Assembly (NCBI RefSeq): GCF_018455725.1
Contig: NZ_JAHCLR010000021.1
Span: forward strand, 1-64,000
Length of the DNA: 64,000 bases
DNA from: Mycolicibacter acidiphilus
Lineage (GTDB): Bacteria; Actinomycetota; Actinomycetes; Mycobacteriales; Mycobacteriaceae
Direction: 5' to 3'
Both the position numbers and the translations under genes were made by a program. Below the pieces are notes generated by a model. The model saw nothing but the letters and a program-made list of their open reading frames with translations. It was not told the DNA's origin and did no database searches. Shown here piece by piece: positions 48,280-61,221 of the stretch (position 1 is the stretch's first letter; each line of letters opens with the position of its first letter).

Positions 48280-49398
48280 CTAGTCGGCGGCGACCTCCGC
48301 CAAGTCCTTCACTGGCGCGGCCTCCTTGACCGGTGTCGGATTCTTGGCCGGCGCCGAATCCTTGACCGGCGCGGCGTCCGCCACCGACTCCAGCGCATCA
48401 GCCGGCAGCGCGGCCTGGTCGCCCCGTCCGGTGCCGACCGCGGTGTCGATCCAGCTGCGGATCTCGTTGAGGTGGGTGACGATCCCGGCCCGCTCCCGGA
48501 CCAGCATGTCAACCTCGGCGTGGGTCCGCTCGGTGAGCGACTTGGCCTCGCGCTTGGTGGTGGCGATCAGGGTGGACGCCTCCAGGCGCGCTTCCTTGTC
48601 CAGCTTGGCGATGCGCTCCTCGGCCTGCTCCCAGGCGGTCTTCATCTGCTGGTCGAGCCGACGCTGCGCATCGCGGCGGTTGCGCTCGTCGTCCTCCCAC
48701 GCCAGCTTGATCTGCTCGTCCAGGGATTCCTGCGCGGCCCGGCGGTTACGCTCGTCCTCCTCGGCCAGCCGCTGGTACAGCTCGCGGCGGCTGCGCTCGG
48801 CCTCCTCGATCTCCCGTGCGACGCGGCTGCGGTCCTCATGCGCGGCGCGCAGGATCTCCTCGGCCTCCGCGGTCGCCGCGGCGAGGATCTTCTCGCGGCG
48901 GACGTTGGTCGACGCCTGGAACTCCGCCAGCGCCTCGCTGGCCGCGGCCCGGTCCTGCTGGGCCGCGTCGACCTGCTCGCGCAGCTCACTGGTGAGCGCT
49001 TCCGCGTCCTGACGGGCCAGGTCCTTGGTGCGTCGCGCCTCCTCGGAGGCGATCCGCATCATGCGGGCGATCCGATCGGACATGCCCTCGACCGACTCGC
49101 CCTGGACGACGCCGCCGCCCTGCGCGATCTGACCCTGCAGCTGTGCGATCTCCCCGGCGAGGCGTTCGCGCTCCGCCTCGGCGTCGGCGGTCATCCGGAC
49201 GGCGTCGCTCTGCAGCCGGGAGATCTCCGCGGTCAGCTGCTCACGGTCGAAACGGGTCTGCGTCTTCGCCGCCTCAAGGGAGTTCACCTTCCCCTGCAGA
49301 ACTTCGACCTCGCGGTGCAGCCGCACGATGTAGTCGCTGACTTCGTTTCGGTCGAAACCACGCATCTGGGTTTCGAATTCGGGAATCTCCAGTGGCAC
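48280..49398 (-). CDS. Coiled-coil protein with DivIVA-like N-terminus
   Basis: 372 residues from the GTG at 49398 (AGGAG six bases upstream). The first 40 residues, PLEIPEFETQMRGFDRNEVS followed by DYIVRL, fit the DivIVA/Wag31 membrane-curvature domain. From about residue 40 to 310 it is continuous coiled coil, very rich in Glu, Arg, Ala and Gln, with an internal repeat of RRELYQRLAEEDERNRRAAQ-like blocks (about 20 residues each, three copies near 225-290). The end is Lys/Ala/Pro-rich with KNPTPVK-like repeats. It is probably a polar scaffold or cytoskeletal factor; the actual role is unknown. Confidence 0.75.
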   Translation of the reverse strand: MPLEIPEFETQMRGFDRNEVSDYIVRLHREVEVLQGKVNSLEAAKTQTRFDREQLTAEISRLQSDAVRMTADAEAERERLAGEIAQLQGQIAQGGGVVQGESVEGMSDRIARMMRIASEEARRTKDLARQDAEALTSELREQVDAAQQDRAAASEALAEFQASTNVRREKILAAATAEAEEILRAAHEDRSRVAREIEEAERSRRELYQRLAEEDERNRRAAQESLDEQIKLAWEDDERNRRDAQRRLDQQMKTAWEQAEERIAKLDKEARLEASTLIATTKREAKSLTERTHAEVDMLVRERAGIVTHLNEIRSWIDTAVGTGRGDQAALPADALESVADAAPVKDSAPAKNPTPVKEAAPVKDLAEVAAD

Positions 49399-49556
49399 CG
49401 GGCTTCTCCTAGCAATTCGCGGAATCGATGTGCGATCTGACGGACGATCGGCGGGCCCCTGTGTTGACTTGGGGCCGGGCGAAGCAGGCTGCCGCTCCGC
49501 TAAGCCCACCGTGCCGGGCAGCGTAACAGATCAGGAACGCCGACTGAAAGGAGCAG

Positions 49557-50282
49557 TCACCCTGGAAACCCTTCCTCATGGTCGAAATTTGTTCCGCGAG
49601 GCAGGGATTCGCGATTAACTTGCACTGTGGACCGCCTGATCTGATCGATGATCTTCGCCCGTGCACCGATCAGTTCATTGAGCCGCTCCTGCGCCTCGGT
49701 GACCTGTGCGGTGATGCTGTCGTTCATCTGAGCCAGGATCACCATCGCCTGACTCTCGGCTTCCTCCATGATCTCCGCCGCACTGAGCACCGCTTGCTGC
49801 CGCAGCTGTGCGGCGTGCGCCCGCAACTGGCTGTGCTGAGCTTCCAGCTCAGCCCGCAGTTCCGCGACCGACTCGCGCTCCGCGCGGGCTTCGGCGAGCA
49901 GCGCTGAGGCTTCCCGCTTGGCCGCACTGCGCGTCTCGGCGGCAAACCGCTCGGCCGCCGACCGGATGTCCTCGGCCTCCGTCATCGCGCCGTTGAGAAT
50001 GCCCGAGAGGCGCTCGCTCAAATCGCTGATGTCACCCGGGATAGCCGCGGCGACCTCGTTGAAACGCGCTGACGTCGATTCCAGGCTGGACTGCGATTTA
50101 TTCAACTGTTCACTGAGTGCGACGATTCGGGAACCCATTCGCGGAAGTGCACTGCGGAACTCGTTGAGGGAACCGGTCGCGTAGTGGGTGTCTATCTGGA
50201 CGGAGACACGTTCCACCTCGAATTTCGCCGAACTGCTGGTGTGCTCCAACTGGTACACGTCGTCGGCGTCGTCGGAATTCAC
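49557..50282 (-). CDS. Coiled-coil protein of unknown function
   Basis: 241 residues. N-terminal acidic head (MNSDDADDVYQLEHTSSS), then heptad-like coiled coil from about residue 50 to 210 (LSEQLNKSQSSLESTSARF, EAEDIRSAAERFAAETRSAA), and a basic C-terminus (IIDQIRRSTVQVNRE). No DivIVA motif is visible, but composition and the SAAEIMEEAESQAMVI-type segment resemble its neighbour. The two lie in tandem with a 158-base gap and may form a pair. It ends up 36 bases downstream of the hisI end on the same strand side. Confidence 0.65.
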   Translation of the reverse strand: MNSDDADDVYQLEHTSSSAKFEVERVSVQIDTHYATGSLNEFRSALPRMGSRIVALSEQLNKSQSSLESTSARFNEVAAAIPGDISDLSERLSGILNGAMTEAEDIRSAAERFAAETRSAAKREASALLAEARAERESVAELRAELEAQHSQLRAHAAQLRQQAVLSAAEIMEEAESQAMVILAQMNDSITAQVTEAQERLNELIGARAKIIDQIRRSTVQVNRESLPRGTNFDHEEGFPG

Positions 50283-50318
50283 AGTCGGCCAGCATACCGG
50301 CCCGCAGACGTCGCGGTA

Positions 50319-50672
50319 TCAGTCCGCGGAAGCGAGCAGGACATCCGCATCGAAACAGCTGTGGTCACCGGTGTGGCAGGCACCGCCGGTCTGATCCACC
50401 TGAAGCAGCACCGCGTCACCGTCACAGTCCAGTCGCACCGCGTGCACGTACTGGGTGTGCCCGGACGTCGCACCCTTGATCCACTGCTGCCCGCGGGAGC
50501 GGGAGAAGTACGTCGCCTCCCGGGTCTGCAGGGTTCGTGCCAGCGCCTCGTCGTCCATCCAGGCGACCATCAGCACGTCACCGCTGCCGCGCTCCTGCAC
50601 CACCGCGGTGAACAGGCCGTCGACGTTGCGTTTGAGCCGGGCGGCGATCGTGGGGTCCAACTCGAACGTCAT
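50319..50672 (-). CDS. hisI: Phosphoribosyl-AMP cyclohydrolase
   Basis: 117 residues, the usual size of a single-domain HisI. Metal-binding pattern [11 protein letters not shown] and [12 protein letters not shown], with [11 protein letters not shown]. It opens the ring of PR-AMP in histidine synthesis. The start overlaps the hisF stop (ATGA). The HisE function is not in this operon. Confidence 0.95.
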   Translation of the reverse strand: MTFELDPTIAARLKRNVDGLFTAVVQERGSGDVLMVAWMDDEALARTLQTREATYFSRSRGQQWIKGATSGHTQYVHAVRLDCDGDAVLLQVDQTGGACHTGDHSCFDADVLLASAD

Positions 50673-51448
50673 CGGACCACTATCCCCTCGGCCGCCATTG
50701 CCGCCTTGACCTGCGGAATGGTCAACTCACCGAAGTGGAACACGCTGGCGGCGAGCACGGCGTCAGCGCCGGCGGCGACGGCCGGGGCGAAGTGCTCCAG
50801 CGCGCCGGCCCCGCCACTGGCGATCACCGGCACCCCGACCGCGGCGCGGACCGCGCGCAGCATCGGCAGGTCGAAACCGGCCTTGGTGCCGTCGGCGTCC
50901 ATCGAGTTCAGCAGGATCTCGCCGACGCCGAGGTCCACCCCGCGCATCGCCCATTCGACGGCGTCGATTCCGGTGCCCTGCCGCCCGCCGTGGGTGGTCA
51001 CCTCCCAGCCCGACGCAGTGGGCGCCGACCCGGCCGGCACCGTGCGGGCGTCGACGCTCAGGACGATGCACTGGGAACCGAACTGGCGGGCCAACTCGGC
51101 GAGCAGCTCCGGGCGGGCGATCGCCGCGGTGTTCACCGACACCTTGTCGGCGCCGGCCCGCAGCAGCACGTCCACATCGGCCACGGTGCGCACCCCGCCG
51201 CCCACGGTGAGCGGGATGAACACCTGGTCGGCGGTGCGCTGCACCACCTCCAGCATGGTGGCGCGCCCCGACGACGACGCGGTCACGTCGAGGAAGGTCA
51301 GTTCGTCGGCGCCCTCGGCGTCGTAGGCGGCAGCGAGTTCGACCGGGTCACCCGCGTCGCGGAGGTTCGCGAAGTTGACCCCCTTGACGACGCGTCCGCC
51401 ATCGACGTCCAGGCACGGGATGACCCGCACCGCCACATCACCGGCCAT
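50669..51448 (-). CDS. hisF: Imidazole glycerol phosphate synthase cyclase subunit
   Basis: 259 residues, TIM barrel. Catalytic Asp residues are in [14 protein letters not shown] and VLSVDAR, phosphate loops in VGGGVRTV and ASGGAGAL. It works with HisH to make imidazole glycerol phosphate and AICAR. ATG at 51448, two bases after impA. Confidence 0.96.
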   Translation of the reverse strand: MAGDVAVRVIPCLDVDGGRVVKGVNFANLRDAGDPVELAAAYDAEGADELTFLDVTASSSGRATMLEVVQRTADQVFIPLTVGGGVRTVADVDVLLRAGADKVSVNTAAIARPELLAELARQFGSQCIVLSVDARTVPAGSAPTASGWEVTTHGGRQGTGIDAVEWAMRGVDLGVGEILLNSMDADGTKAGFDLPMLRAVRAAVGVPVIASGGAGALEHFAPAVAAGADAVLAASVFHFGELTIPQVKAAMAAEGIVVR

Positions 51449-51450
51449 GC

Positions 51451-52266
51451 TCAGTACTCCCCCGGTTCGCCGACCCGTTGCAGGATCTCGATGATCTCGC
51501 CGTGCACACCGGGCGCGGCCGCCAGCGCCGAGCGCGATTGCGCGGTCCAGTCCGCCCCGGCCAGATCGGTGACGATCCCGCCGGCCGCTCGCACCAGCGC
51601 GACACCGGCGGCGTGATCCCAGATGTGGTCGCCGAAACTGATTGCGCCACCGAGGATTCCACCGGCCACATAGGCGAGGTCGATCCCGGTGGCACCGTGC
51701 ATCCGCGGCCGTGAGGTGACCCGGCTCAAACCCTCGAGCACGGCCTGCCGGTAGCGCCCGGGGAATCGGCCGCGCCAGTCCACGTTGAACGTGCCGATCC
51801 CGACCAGCGAGTCGGCCAGCGCGACCGGCGTCAGCGCCGGCTGCGGGATGCCGTCGCTGATCAGGGGTCCGCCGCTCACCGCGGTGTAGCGCTGGCCGGT
51901 GAACGGCAGCCAGGTCAGCCCGGCCACCGGTTCGCCGTCGCGCAGCAGGCCGAGCAGGATCGCCGCCATCGGCGATCCCGCGGCGTAGTTGAAGGTGCCG
52001 TCGATCGGGTCGAGCACCCACACCAGTGGCGAGTCGACCGGCGGTCCGCCGAACTCCTCACCGTGCACCCCGATCCCGGTGGCCTCGGTCAGCGCGCTGG
52101 AGATCTGACGCTCCAGTGCCAGATCCACTTCGGTGGCGAAGTCGTTGCCGCCCTTGCGGACCGCGGAATCCGCGCGGTGTCCGGCGATGAACGGCCCCAC
52201 CGCGGCGTCGAGGATCGCGGTCGCCTCGGCGACCAGAGCGCCCAGGTCCGCGGTGTCCAGCGCCAC
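51451..52266 (-). CDS. impA: Inositol-monophosphatase-family phosphatase (ImpA)
   Basis: 271 residues. Lithium-sensitive phosphatase motifs are GEEFGGPP (metal Glu), [12 protein letters not shown] and DHIWDHAAG. In actinobacterial his operons this gene either dephosphorylates inositol phosphate or histidinol phosphate (HisN role), and the operon position favours the latter as a possibility. Confidence 0.88.
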   Translation of the reverse strand: MALDTADLGALVAEATAILDAAVGPFIAGHRADSAVRKGGNDFATEVDLALERQISSALTEATGIGVHGEEFGGPPVDSPLVWVLDPIDGTFNYAAGSPMAAILLGLLRDGEPVAGLTWLPFTGQRYTAVSGGPLISDGIPQPALTPVALADSLVGIGTFNVDWRGRFPGRYRQAVLEGLSRVTSRPRMHGATGIDLAYVAGGILGGAISFGDHIWDHAAGVALVRAAGGIVTDLAGADWTAQSRSALAAAPGVHGEIIEILQRVGEPGEY

Positions 52267-52273
52267 GACGGAT

Positions 52274-53014
52274 CTACCCCCGCACCGCTGACAGCGCCTC
52301 GGGCAGGGTGAACCGGCCCGCGTACAGAGCCTTGCCGACGATCGCGCCCTCCACGCCGTCCGGCACCAGGGTGGCGATCGCGGTCAAGTCGTCCAAGCTG
52401 GACACACCGCCGGAGGCGATCACCGGGGCGTCGGTGCGGCCGGCCACCTCGCGCAGCAGTTCCAGGTTCGGCCCCTGCAACGTGCCGTCCTTGGTGACGT
52501 CGGTGACCACGAACCGGGAACAGCCCTCGCGGTCCAGGCGATCCAGCACCGGCCACAGGTCGCCGCCGTCGGTCTCCCAGCCGCGCCCGCGCAGCCGGTA
52601 CGTCCCGTCGACCAGTTGGACGTCGAGGCCGACCGCCACCTTGTCGCCGTGCTCGGCGATCGCCTTAGCGCACCAGGCCGGGTTCTCCAGCGCCGCGGTA
52701 CCCACGTTGACCCGACGGCAGCCGGTCGCCAGCGCCGCCGCCAGCGACTCGTCGTCGCGGATGCCGCCGGATAGCTCGACCTGAACATCAAGGCGCCCAA
52801 CCACATCGGCGAGCAACTCGCGGTTGGAGCCGCGGCCGAAGGCGGCGTCCAGGTCGACCAGGTGGATCCACTCGGCCCCGTCGCGCTGCCAGGTCAACGC
52901 GGCGTCCAGCGCGTCGCCGTACGCCGTCTCACTGCCGGCCTTGCCCTGCACCAGGCGGACCGCCTTGCCGTCGACGACGTCGACGGCGGGCAACAGAACC
53001 AACGATGTACTCAC
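52274..53014 (-). CDS. priA: Bifunctional HisA/TrpF isomerase PriA
   Basis: 246 residues from the GTG at 53014, which overlaps the hisH stop (GTGA). Barrel motifs are [18 protein letters not shown] (catalytic Asp), [11 protein letters not shown] and [15 protein letters not shown] (second Asp). Actinobacterial PriA does the ProFAR isomerase step of histidine synthesis and the PRA isomerase step of tryptophan synthesis, consistent with no trpF in the trp operon here. Confidence 0.95.
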   Translation of the reverse strand: MSTSLVLLPAVDVVDGKAVRLVQGKAGSETAYGDALDAALTWQRDGAEWIHLVDLDAAFGRGSNRELLADVVGRLDVQVELSGGIRDDESLAAALATGCRRVNVGTAALENPAWCAKAIAEHGDKVAVGLDVQLVDGTYRLRGRGWETDGGDLWPVLDRLDREGCSRFVVTDVTKDGTLQGPNLELLREVAGRTDAPVIASGGVSSLDDLTAIATLVPDGVEGAIVGKALYAGRFTLPEALSAVRG

Positions 53015-53624
53015 AGTGCCTCCACCCAGTTGCTCAGCAGTGTCGCCCCGGCATCCCCGCTCTTCTCGGGGTGAAACTGGGTGGCGGCCAACGGCCCGTC
53101 CTCGACAGCCGCCAGGAACCGTACCTGATGGGTCGCCCAGGTCACCAACGCGTCCGGGCTGCCCTCCCAGCGCTGCGCGGCGTAGGAGTGCACGAAGTAG
53201 AACCGGGTGTCGGCGTCCAACCCGCGGAACAGCGTGCTGCCGGGCGCGGCGTCGACGGTGTTCCAGCCCATGTGCGGGATGACCGGGGCGTCGAGACGGG
53301 TGACCGCCCCCGGCCACTGCCCGCACCCGGTGGTGTCCACCCCGAACTCGACGCCGTGCGCGAACAGGATCTGCATGCCGACGCAGACCCCCAGCACCGG
53401 CCGGCCGGCGTGCAGGCGCTCGGCGATGATCTTGTCGCCGTTGACCTCCCGCAGCCCGGTCATGCACGCCGCGAAGGCGCCGACGCCCGGCACCACCAGG
53501 CCGTCGGCCGCCGCGGCCGCACCGGGATCGGCGGTCACCTCGACGTCGGCCCCGGTGCGCTGCAGTGCGCGCTGCGCCGAGCGCAGGTTGCCTGAGCCGT
53601 AATCCAGTACGACGACCCGCTTGG

Positions 53625-53628
<4 letters not shown>
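53011..53628 (-). CDS. hisH: Imidazole glycerol phosphate synthase glutaminase subunit
   Basis: 205 residues, class I amidotransferase. Catalytic Cys in [10 protein letters not shown] and His/Glu in [10 protein letters not shown]. It supplies ammonia to HisF. Overlaps hisB and priA by four bases each. Confidence 0.96.
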
Positions 53629-56715
<3,087 letters not shown>

Positions 56716-56754
56716 TGTCCCAGAGCCGTTCAAGTCGATTTCGCCGCACATGGC

Positions 56755-56760
56755 TAGGCT
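56755..56760 (+). promoter_or_regulatory. Leaderless -10 for the first nitroreductase gene
   Basis: TAGGCT ends six bases before the ATG at 56767. It lies in the 51-base gap between the divergent hisD and nitroreductase genes, so both promoters share this short stretch. Confidence 0.6.
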
Positions 56761-56766
56761 GGCGAC

Positions 56767-57186
56767 ATGCGCATCGAGGACGAGTACAAGAGCAAGCCCG
56801 GAGTGCCCTACATCTTCCCGGATTGGCTCGACGGTATCCAGAACAAGTACGTCAGCCCGCTGGTGAAGCGATTCCAGCGTTACATCCCGACGTTCACGGT
56901 GATCGAGCACAAGGGCCGCAAGTCCGGCAAGCCGTACAAGACCGTCGTACACGGCTACACCAAGGGTTCGTCGTTCGCGGTGATGCTCGGCCACGGCAAG
57001 GCCGACTGGGTGCGCAATGTGCTGGCCGCCGGCGGGGCCGACGTGCATCTGTTCCGTCGCAGCGTGCACATCACCAACCCGCGCATCGTGCCGATCGGCG
57101 GCGACGTCAGCAACCTGCCGCTGATCGTGCGACTCGCGGCACGCCGGGTCGGCATTCTGGTCGCCGACATCGACAGCGCGGCCTGA
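56767..57186 (+). CDS. Nitroreductase-family deazaflavin-dependent protein (copy 1)
   Basis: 139 residues. Segments [39 protein letters not shown] and HITNPRIVP mark the F420-dependent nitroreductase/quinone reductase family. The equivalent place in M. tuberculosis, beside hisD, holds a protein of this type. Start ATG at 56767. Confidence 0.85.
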   Translation: MRIEDEYKSKPGVPYIFPDWLDGIQNKYVSPLVKRFQRYIPTFTVIEHKGRKSGKPYKTVVHGYTKGSSFAVMLGHGKADWVRNVLAAGGADVHLFRRSVHITNPRIVPIGGDVSNLPLIVRLAARRVGILVADIDSAA

Positions 57187-57215
57187 GTTCGGGTTCGAGG
57201 AGAAACGGAGTCGTC

Positions 57216-57608
57216 ATGACCGAGGGTGCGAAGCTGCCGGTGATCTTCCCACCGTGGCTGGACCGGCTGCAGATCAAATACATGAACCCGGTGGTCAAGC
57301 CGCTGGCGAAGTACCTGCCGGGCACGTCGACGATCAAGCATCGCGGCCGCAAGTCCGGCAAGCCCTACGAGACGGTGGTCACCACCTATCGCAAGGGCAA
57401 TGTGCTGGCGGTCGCGCTGGGCCACGGCAAGGCGGACTGGGTGAAGAACGTGCTGGCCGCCGGCGAGGCCGACGTGCGGCTGTTCCGCACCGAACTGCAC
57501 CTGACCAACCCGCGGATCCTGCCGCCGGGGACGGCCGGCAAGGATCTGCCGCTGGCGGTGCGTTTGCAGAACCGCAAGGTCGCGGTGCTGGTCACCGACA
57601 TCGCCTGA
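57216..57608 (+). CDS. Nitroreductase-family deazaflavin-dependent protein (copy 2)
   Basis: 130 residues, tandem paralogue of the gene before it: [39 protein letters not shown] and HLTNPRILP align with copy 1 through most of its length. Start ATG at 57216 with GAGGAG upstream; an earlier start would overlap copy 1. The pair probably arose by local duplication and diverged, since the loops differ. Confidence 0.85.
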   Translation: MTEGAKLPVIFPPWLDRLQIKYMNPVVKPLAKYLPGTSTIKHRGRKSGKPYETVVTTYRKGNVLAVALGHGKADWVKNVLAAGEADVRLFRTELHLTNPRILPPGTAGKDLPLAVRLQNRKVAVLVTDIA

Positions 57609-57712
57609 GGTCGCCTGATCAGCATCCCCGCCGAAATCGACAACAGCGCGGAAAACACCGAGTAGGGAACACGCTCGCGTCGATCTCGTCGTACCGCACC
57701 GGTGCGGGCAGG

Positions 57713-58570
57713 TCACATGTCCAGGCCGATGTCGAGCACCCGGACGGAGTGGGTCAAAGCCCCCACCGCCAGGTAGTCGACGCCGGTGGCGGCGTAGGCG
57801 GCCGCACTGTCCAGGCTCAGTCCGCCGGAGGACTCCAGCCGCACGCCCGGGGCGCGGGAGTCGCGGCGTTGCACGGCGGTCTGGGTCTGCCAGACCGGGA
57901 AGTTGTCGAGCAGCACCAGTTCCGGCCCTTCGGCGAGCACCTCGTCGAACTGCTCCAGGGAGTCCACCTCGACCTCGCACGGGATGTCCGGCGCCGCGGC
58001 CCGGACCGCCCGCAGCGCGGCGGCCACCGACCCGGCTGCGGCGACATGGTTGTCCTTGATCAGGGCGGCATCTCCCAGCCCCATCCGGTGGTTCACCCCG
58101 CCACCGGCGCGCACGGCGTATTTCTGCAGGCCACGCAGGCCCGGCAGCGTCTTGCGGGTGTCGCGGATCTTCGCCGAGGTGCCGTCCACCGCATCCACCC
58201 AGGCCGCGGTGGCCGTGGCGATCCCGGACAGGTGGCAGACCAGGTTGAGCATCGTGCGCTCGGCGGTGAGCAGCCCGCGGGTCGGCGCCCGCAGCGTCAG
58301 CACCGCGGCGCCCGCGGCGACCCGGGCGCCGTCGTCCACCCGGCCGAGAACCGTGTACCCACCCTCGCCCAGCACCTCGTCGAGCACCAGCAGGGCCACG
58401 TCGATCCCGGCGATCACCCCCGATTCGCGGGTCACCATCGCCGCCTCGGCGACCGCGTCGGCGGGCACCGTCGCGATCGTGGTGATGTCGGGCCCGTAGC
58501 GCAGGTCCTCGTTGAGCGCACGGGTGATGAGTTGGCGGGTTTCGGTCACCTCCGCGTCGGACAGTCGCAT
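57713..58570 (-). CDS. nadC: Nicotinate-nucleotide pyrophosphorylase
   Basis: 285 residues. Motifs TRKTLPGLRGLQKYAVRAGGG and IKDNHVAA are those of quinolinate phosphoribosyltransferase, and the phosphate loop near the C-terminus is ESSGGLSLDSAA. It makes nicotinate mononucleotide from quinolinate. Its start overlaps the nadB stop by one base (TGATG). Confidence 0.96.
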   Translation of the reverse strand: MRLSDAEVTETRQLITRALNEDLRYGPDITTIATVPADAVAEAAMVTRESGVIAGIDVALLVLDEVLGEGGYTVLGRVDDGARVAAGAAVLTLRAPTRGLLTAERTMLNLVCHLSGIATATAAWVDAVDGTSAKIRDTRKTLPGLRGLQKYAVRAGGGVNHRMGLGDAALIKDNHVAAAGSVAAALRAVRAAAPDIPCEVEVDSLEQFDEVLAEGPELVLLDNFPVWQTQTAVQRRDSRAPGVRLESSGGLSLDSAAAYAATGVDYLAVGALTHSVRVLDIGLDM

Positions 58571-60138
58571 CAGCAGGCCACCGCCATCGCGTCGCCGGCG
58601 AGCCGGTAGATCCGGCTGTGCGCCTGCGCCGGATCGGCGTCCGGTTGCTCGGCGCGGTGGTGGCAGCCCCGGCTCTCGGTGCGGGCGTCCGCCGCGGCGG
58701 TCACGACCCGCGCGGCCAGGGTCAGCGCCACGTTCTCGAAGTCGCTGCGGCCCAACACCTTCCGCGGCTCGGCCGAGGCCAGCAGTTCGGCGAGCCGGTG
58801 CAGCCCGGCGGCGTCGCGGACCACCGAGGCGTCCCGGGACATCGCCGCCTGCAGCACGTCGCGCTCGAGTGCGACGTGCTCATCCTCGGCGGGGACGCTG
58901 GCCTGCACCGGCCCGGCCGACGCCGCGTGCGCCGCCGCGGCCGCGCCGGCCCGGTCCCCTACCACCAGTCCTTCGAGCAGGCTGTTGGAGGCCAACCGGT
59001 TGGCGCCGTGCATGCCGGTGCGGCCCACCTCACCGGCGGCGAACAGCCCCGGCAGTTCGGTGCGCCCGGTGACGTCGGTGACGACGCCGCCGCAGCTGTA
59101 GTGCGCACCCGGGACCACCGGAATCGGCTGCCGAGTCGGGTCGACGCCAGCCGCCAGGCAGGCCGCCATGACGGTCGGGAACCGCCGCGGGAAGTCGTCG
59201 ATGCGGCGGGCGTCCAGGTACACGCAGGGGTCGCCGGTCTGGCGCAGCCGGGTGTCGATGGCGCCGGCGACCACGTCGCGCGGAGCGAGGTCGCCCATCG
59301 GGTGCACGCCCTCGGTGACCGAGCGGCCGGCGGCGTCGATCAGGGCCGCGCCCTCGCCGCGCACGGCCTCGGTGATCAGTGGCCGGCGGCCTCCAGGACC
59401 GGGCCCGGTATCGGCGCTGTACAGCATGGTCGGGTGGAACTGGATGAACTCCACGTCGGCCACCGCGACGCCGGCCCCCAGCGCCAGCGCCAGCCCGTCG
59501 CCGGTGGCGCCGTCCGGGTTCGTGGTGGCCCGGTAGAGGTGCCCGAGTCCGCCGGTGGCCAGCACCACCGACGGCGCGTGGATGACGCCGATCCCGTCGG
59601 CGTTGGCCACCAGCACCCCGGTGACTGCACCGCCGTCGCGCAGTACGCGAAGTGCGGTGTGACCGCGCCGGATGTCCAGTGTCGCGGTCGCGTGATCGAG
59701 TGCCCGCTGCACCTCGGCGCCGGTGGCGTCGCCGCCGGCGTGGATGATGCGGCGCCGGGAGTGCCCGCCTTCGCGGGTCAGCGCCCAATCACCGTCGGCG
59801 CCGGCGTCGAACGTCGCCCCGGTGCCGACCAGATCGGTCACCGCCCGGTAGCCGTCGGCGATGATCGAGGTGACCGCGGCACGGTCGCACAGCCCGCCAC
59901 CGGCGGCCAGCGTGTCGGCGACATGCGCCTCGACGGAATCGTCGGTGCCCGGCAGCACCACCGCGATGCCGCCCTGCGCGTAGTGGGTGGCGGTGACCCC
60001 GGTGACGCCGCCGGCCTTGTTGAGCACCGCGACACGGCGCCCGGACCGCTGCGCGACGCGAGCCGCGACCAGCCCACCGACGCCGGTGCCGATCACGACG
60101 ACGTCGGCTCGGTCGTGCCAGGCCAGACCGGTGGTCAC
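58570..60138 (-). CDS. nadB: L-aspartate oxidase
   Basis: 522 residues from the GTG at 60138, which overlaps the nadA stop (GTGA). FAD motif [17 protein letters not shown], catalytic Arg in TEAVRGEGA region, [17 protein letters not shown] and a C-terminal helical domain with TESRGCHHR. It makes iminoaspartate for NadA. Confidence 0.95.
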   Translation of the reverse strand: MTTGLAWHDRADVVVIGTGVGGLVAARVAQRSGRRVAVLNKAGGVTGVTATHYAQGGIAVVLPGTDDSVEAHVADTLAAGGGLCDRAAVTSIIADGYRAVTDLVGTGATFDAGADGDWALTREGGHSRRRIIHAGGDATGAEVQRALDHATATLDIRRGHTALRVLRDGGAVTGVLVANADGIGVIHAPSVVLATGGLGHLYRATTNPDGATGDGLALALGAGVAVADVEFIQFHPTMLYSADTGPGPGGRRPLITEAVRGEGAALIDAAGRSVTEGVHPMGDLAPRDVVAGAIDTRLRQTGDPCVYLDARRIDDFPRRFPTVMAACLAAGVDPTRQPIPVVPGAHYSCGGVVTDVTGRTELPGLFAAGEVGRTGMHGANRLASNSLLEGLVVGDRAGAAAAAHAASAGPVQASVPAEDEHVALERDVLQAAMSRDASVVRDAAGLHRLAELLASAEPRKVLGRSDFENVALTLAARVVTAAADARTESRGCHHRAEQPDADPAQAHSRIYRLAGDAMAVAC

Positions 60139-61175
60139 TTGCTGACCGGCGCCGAGTGCCCTATCGAGACCATCCGCTGCACGCTGCGCTCGGCCAGCTT
60201 CGCGGTCTCCGGGTCGACGTGGATCTCGTCGGCGCCCTCGGTCAGGCAGCGCAGCAGCGCGGCCGGGGTGATCATCTTCATGTACTTGCAGAACGCCTTG
60301 GAGTTCACGGCCTCGAAGTCGACCTCCGGCGCCGCTTTCTGCAGCTGGTAGAGCATGCCGATCTCGGTGGCGACCAGCACCTTGCTGGCGTTGGTCTTGC
60401 GGGCCTCCTCCAGCATTCCGCCGGTGGACAGGATCTTGACCCGCTCCTCGGGGAAGTGACCCTCCCCGACCAGGTACAGCGCCGAGGTGGCGCAGCCGCA
60501 CTCCGGGTGCACGAACAGCTCGGCGTCCGGGTACAGCCGCGACTTCTCCTCGAGCTCGTCGCCGTTGATCGCGGCGTGCACGTGGCACTCGCCGGCCCAG
60601 ATGTGCATGTTCTTGCGGCCGGTCACCCGCTGGACGTGCTGGCCGAGGAACTGGTCCGGCAGGAACAGCACCGGCCGGTCCGGGTCGATCGAGTTCACGA
60701 TGTCGACGGCGTTCGACGACGTGCAGCAGTAGTCGGTGAGCGCCTTCACCGCGGCGGTGGTGTTGACGTAGGAGACCACGACGGCGCCCGGGTGCTCGTC
60801 GCGCCACTCCTGCAGGTCCTCGGCGGTGATCGACTCGGCCAGCGAGCAGCCGGCCCGGTCGTCGGGGATCAGCACGGTCTTCTCCGGCGCCAGGATCTTG
60901 GCGGTCTCGGCCATGAAGTGCACGCCGCAGAACACGATGGTGTCCGCGTCGGCCTGCGCGGCGACCCGGGCCAGGCCCAGCGAGTCCCCGACGTGGTCGG
61001 CGATGTCCTGGATCGGCGGCAGCTGATAGTTGTGGGCGAGGATCACCGCGTTGCGTTCTTTTTTCAGCCGCAGGATCTCGGCCACCCATTCCTCGTCCGC
61101 CTCGATGCCGCTGTAGCCGGCCGGCGAGTTGACGATGCGGTCGACCAGCTTGCCGGTGTCGGTGAGGGTGGTCAT
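60135..61175 (-). CDS. nadA: Quinolinate synthase
   Basis: 346 residues. Iron-sulfur Cys residues in [23 protein letters not shown] and possibly [19 protein letters not shown] and [12 protein letters not shown] are characteristic. Start at the ATG at 61175 with GAGAGGAGCC upstream; the extra in-frame start at 61223 runs into the NrtR operator. First gene of nadABC, divergent from nrtR. Confidence 0.95.
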   Translation of the reverse strand: MTTLTDTGKLVDRIVNSPAGYSGIEADEEWVAEILRLKKERNAVILAHNYQLPPIQDIADHVGDSLGLARVAAQADADTIVFCGVHFMAETAKILAPEKTVLIPDDRAGCSLAESITAEDLQEWRDEHPGAVVVSYVNTTAAVKALTDYCCTSSNAVDIVNSIDPDRPVLFLPDQFLGQHVQRVTGRKNMHIWAGECHVHAAINGDELEEKSRLYPDAELFVHPECGCATSALYLVGEGHFPEERVKILSTGGMLEEARKTNASKVLVATEIGMLYQLQKAAPEVDFEAVNSKAFCKYMKMITPAALLRCLTEGADEIHVDPETAKLAERSVQRMVSIGHSAPVSK

Positions 61176-61198
61176 GGGGTGGCTCCTCTCGCCAATAG

Positions 61199-61221
61199 GT
61201 TTTCGACTTATAATCGAAAAC
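61199..61221. promoter_or_regulatory. NrtR operator with divergent nrtR/nadA promoters
   Basis: Perfect inverted repeat GTTTTCGA - 7 bases - TCGAAAAC. A TATAAT (61209-61214) sits across its centre, seven bases before the nrtR ATG at 61222, so nrtR would be transcribed leaderless and repress itself. The same stretch lies directly upstream of nadA on the other strand. Family knowledge: NrtR regulators bind palindromes in front of NAD synthesis genes; the site here is clear enough to call. Confidence 0.82.
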
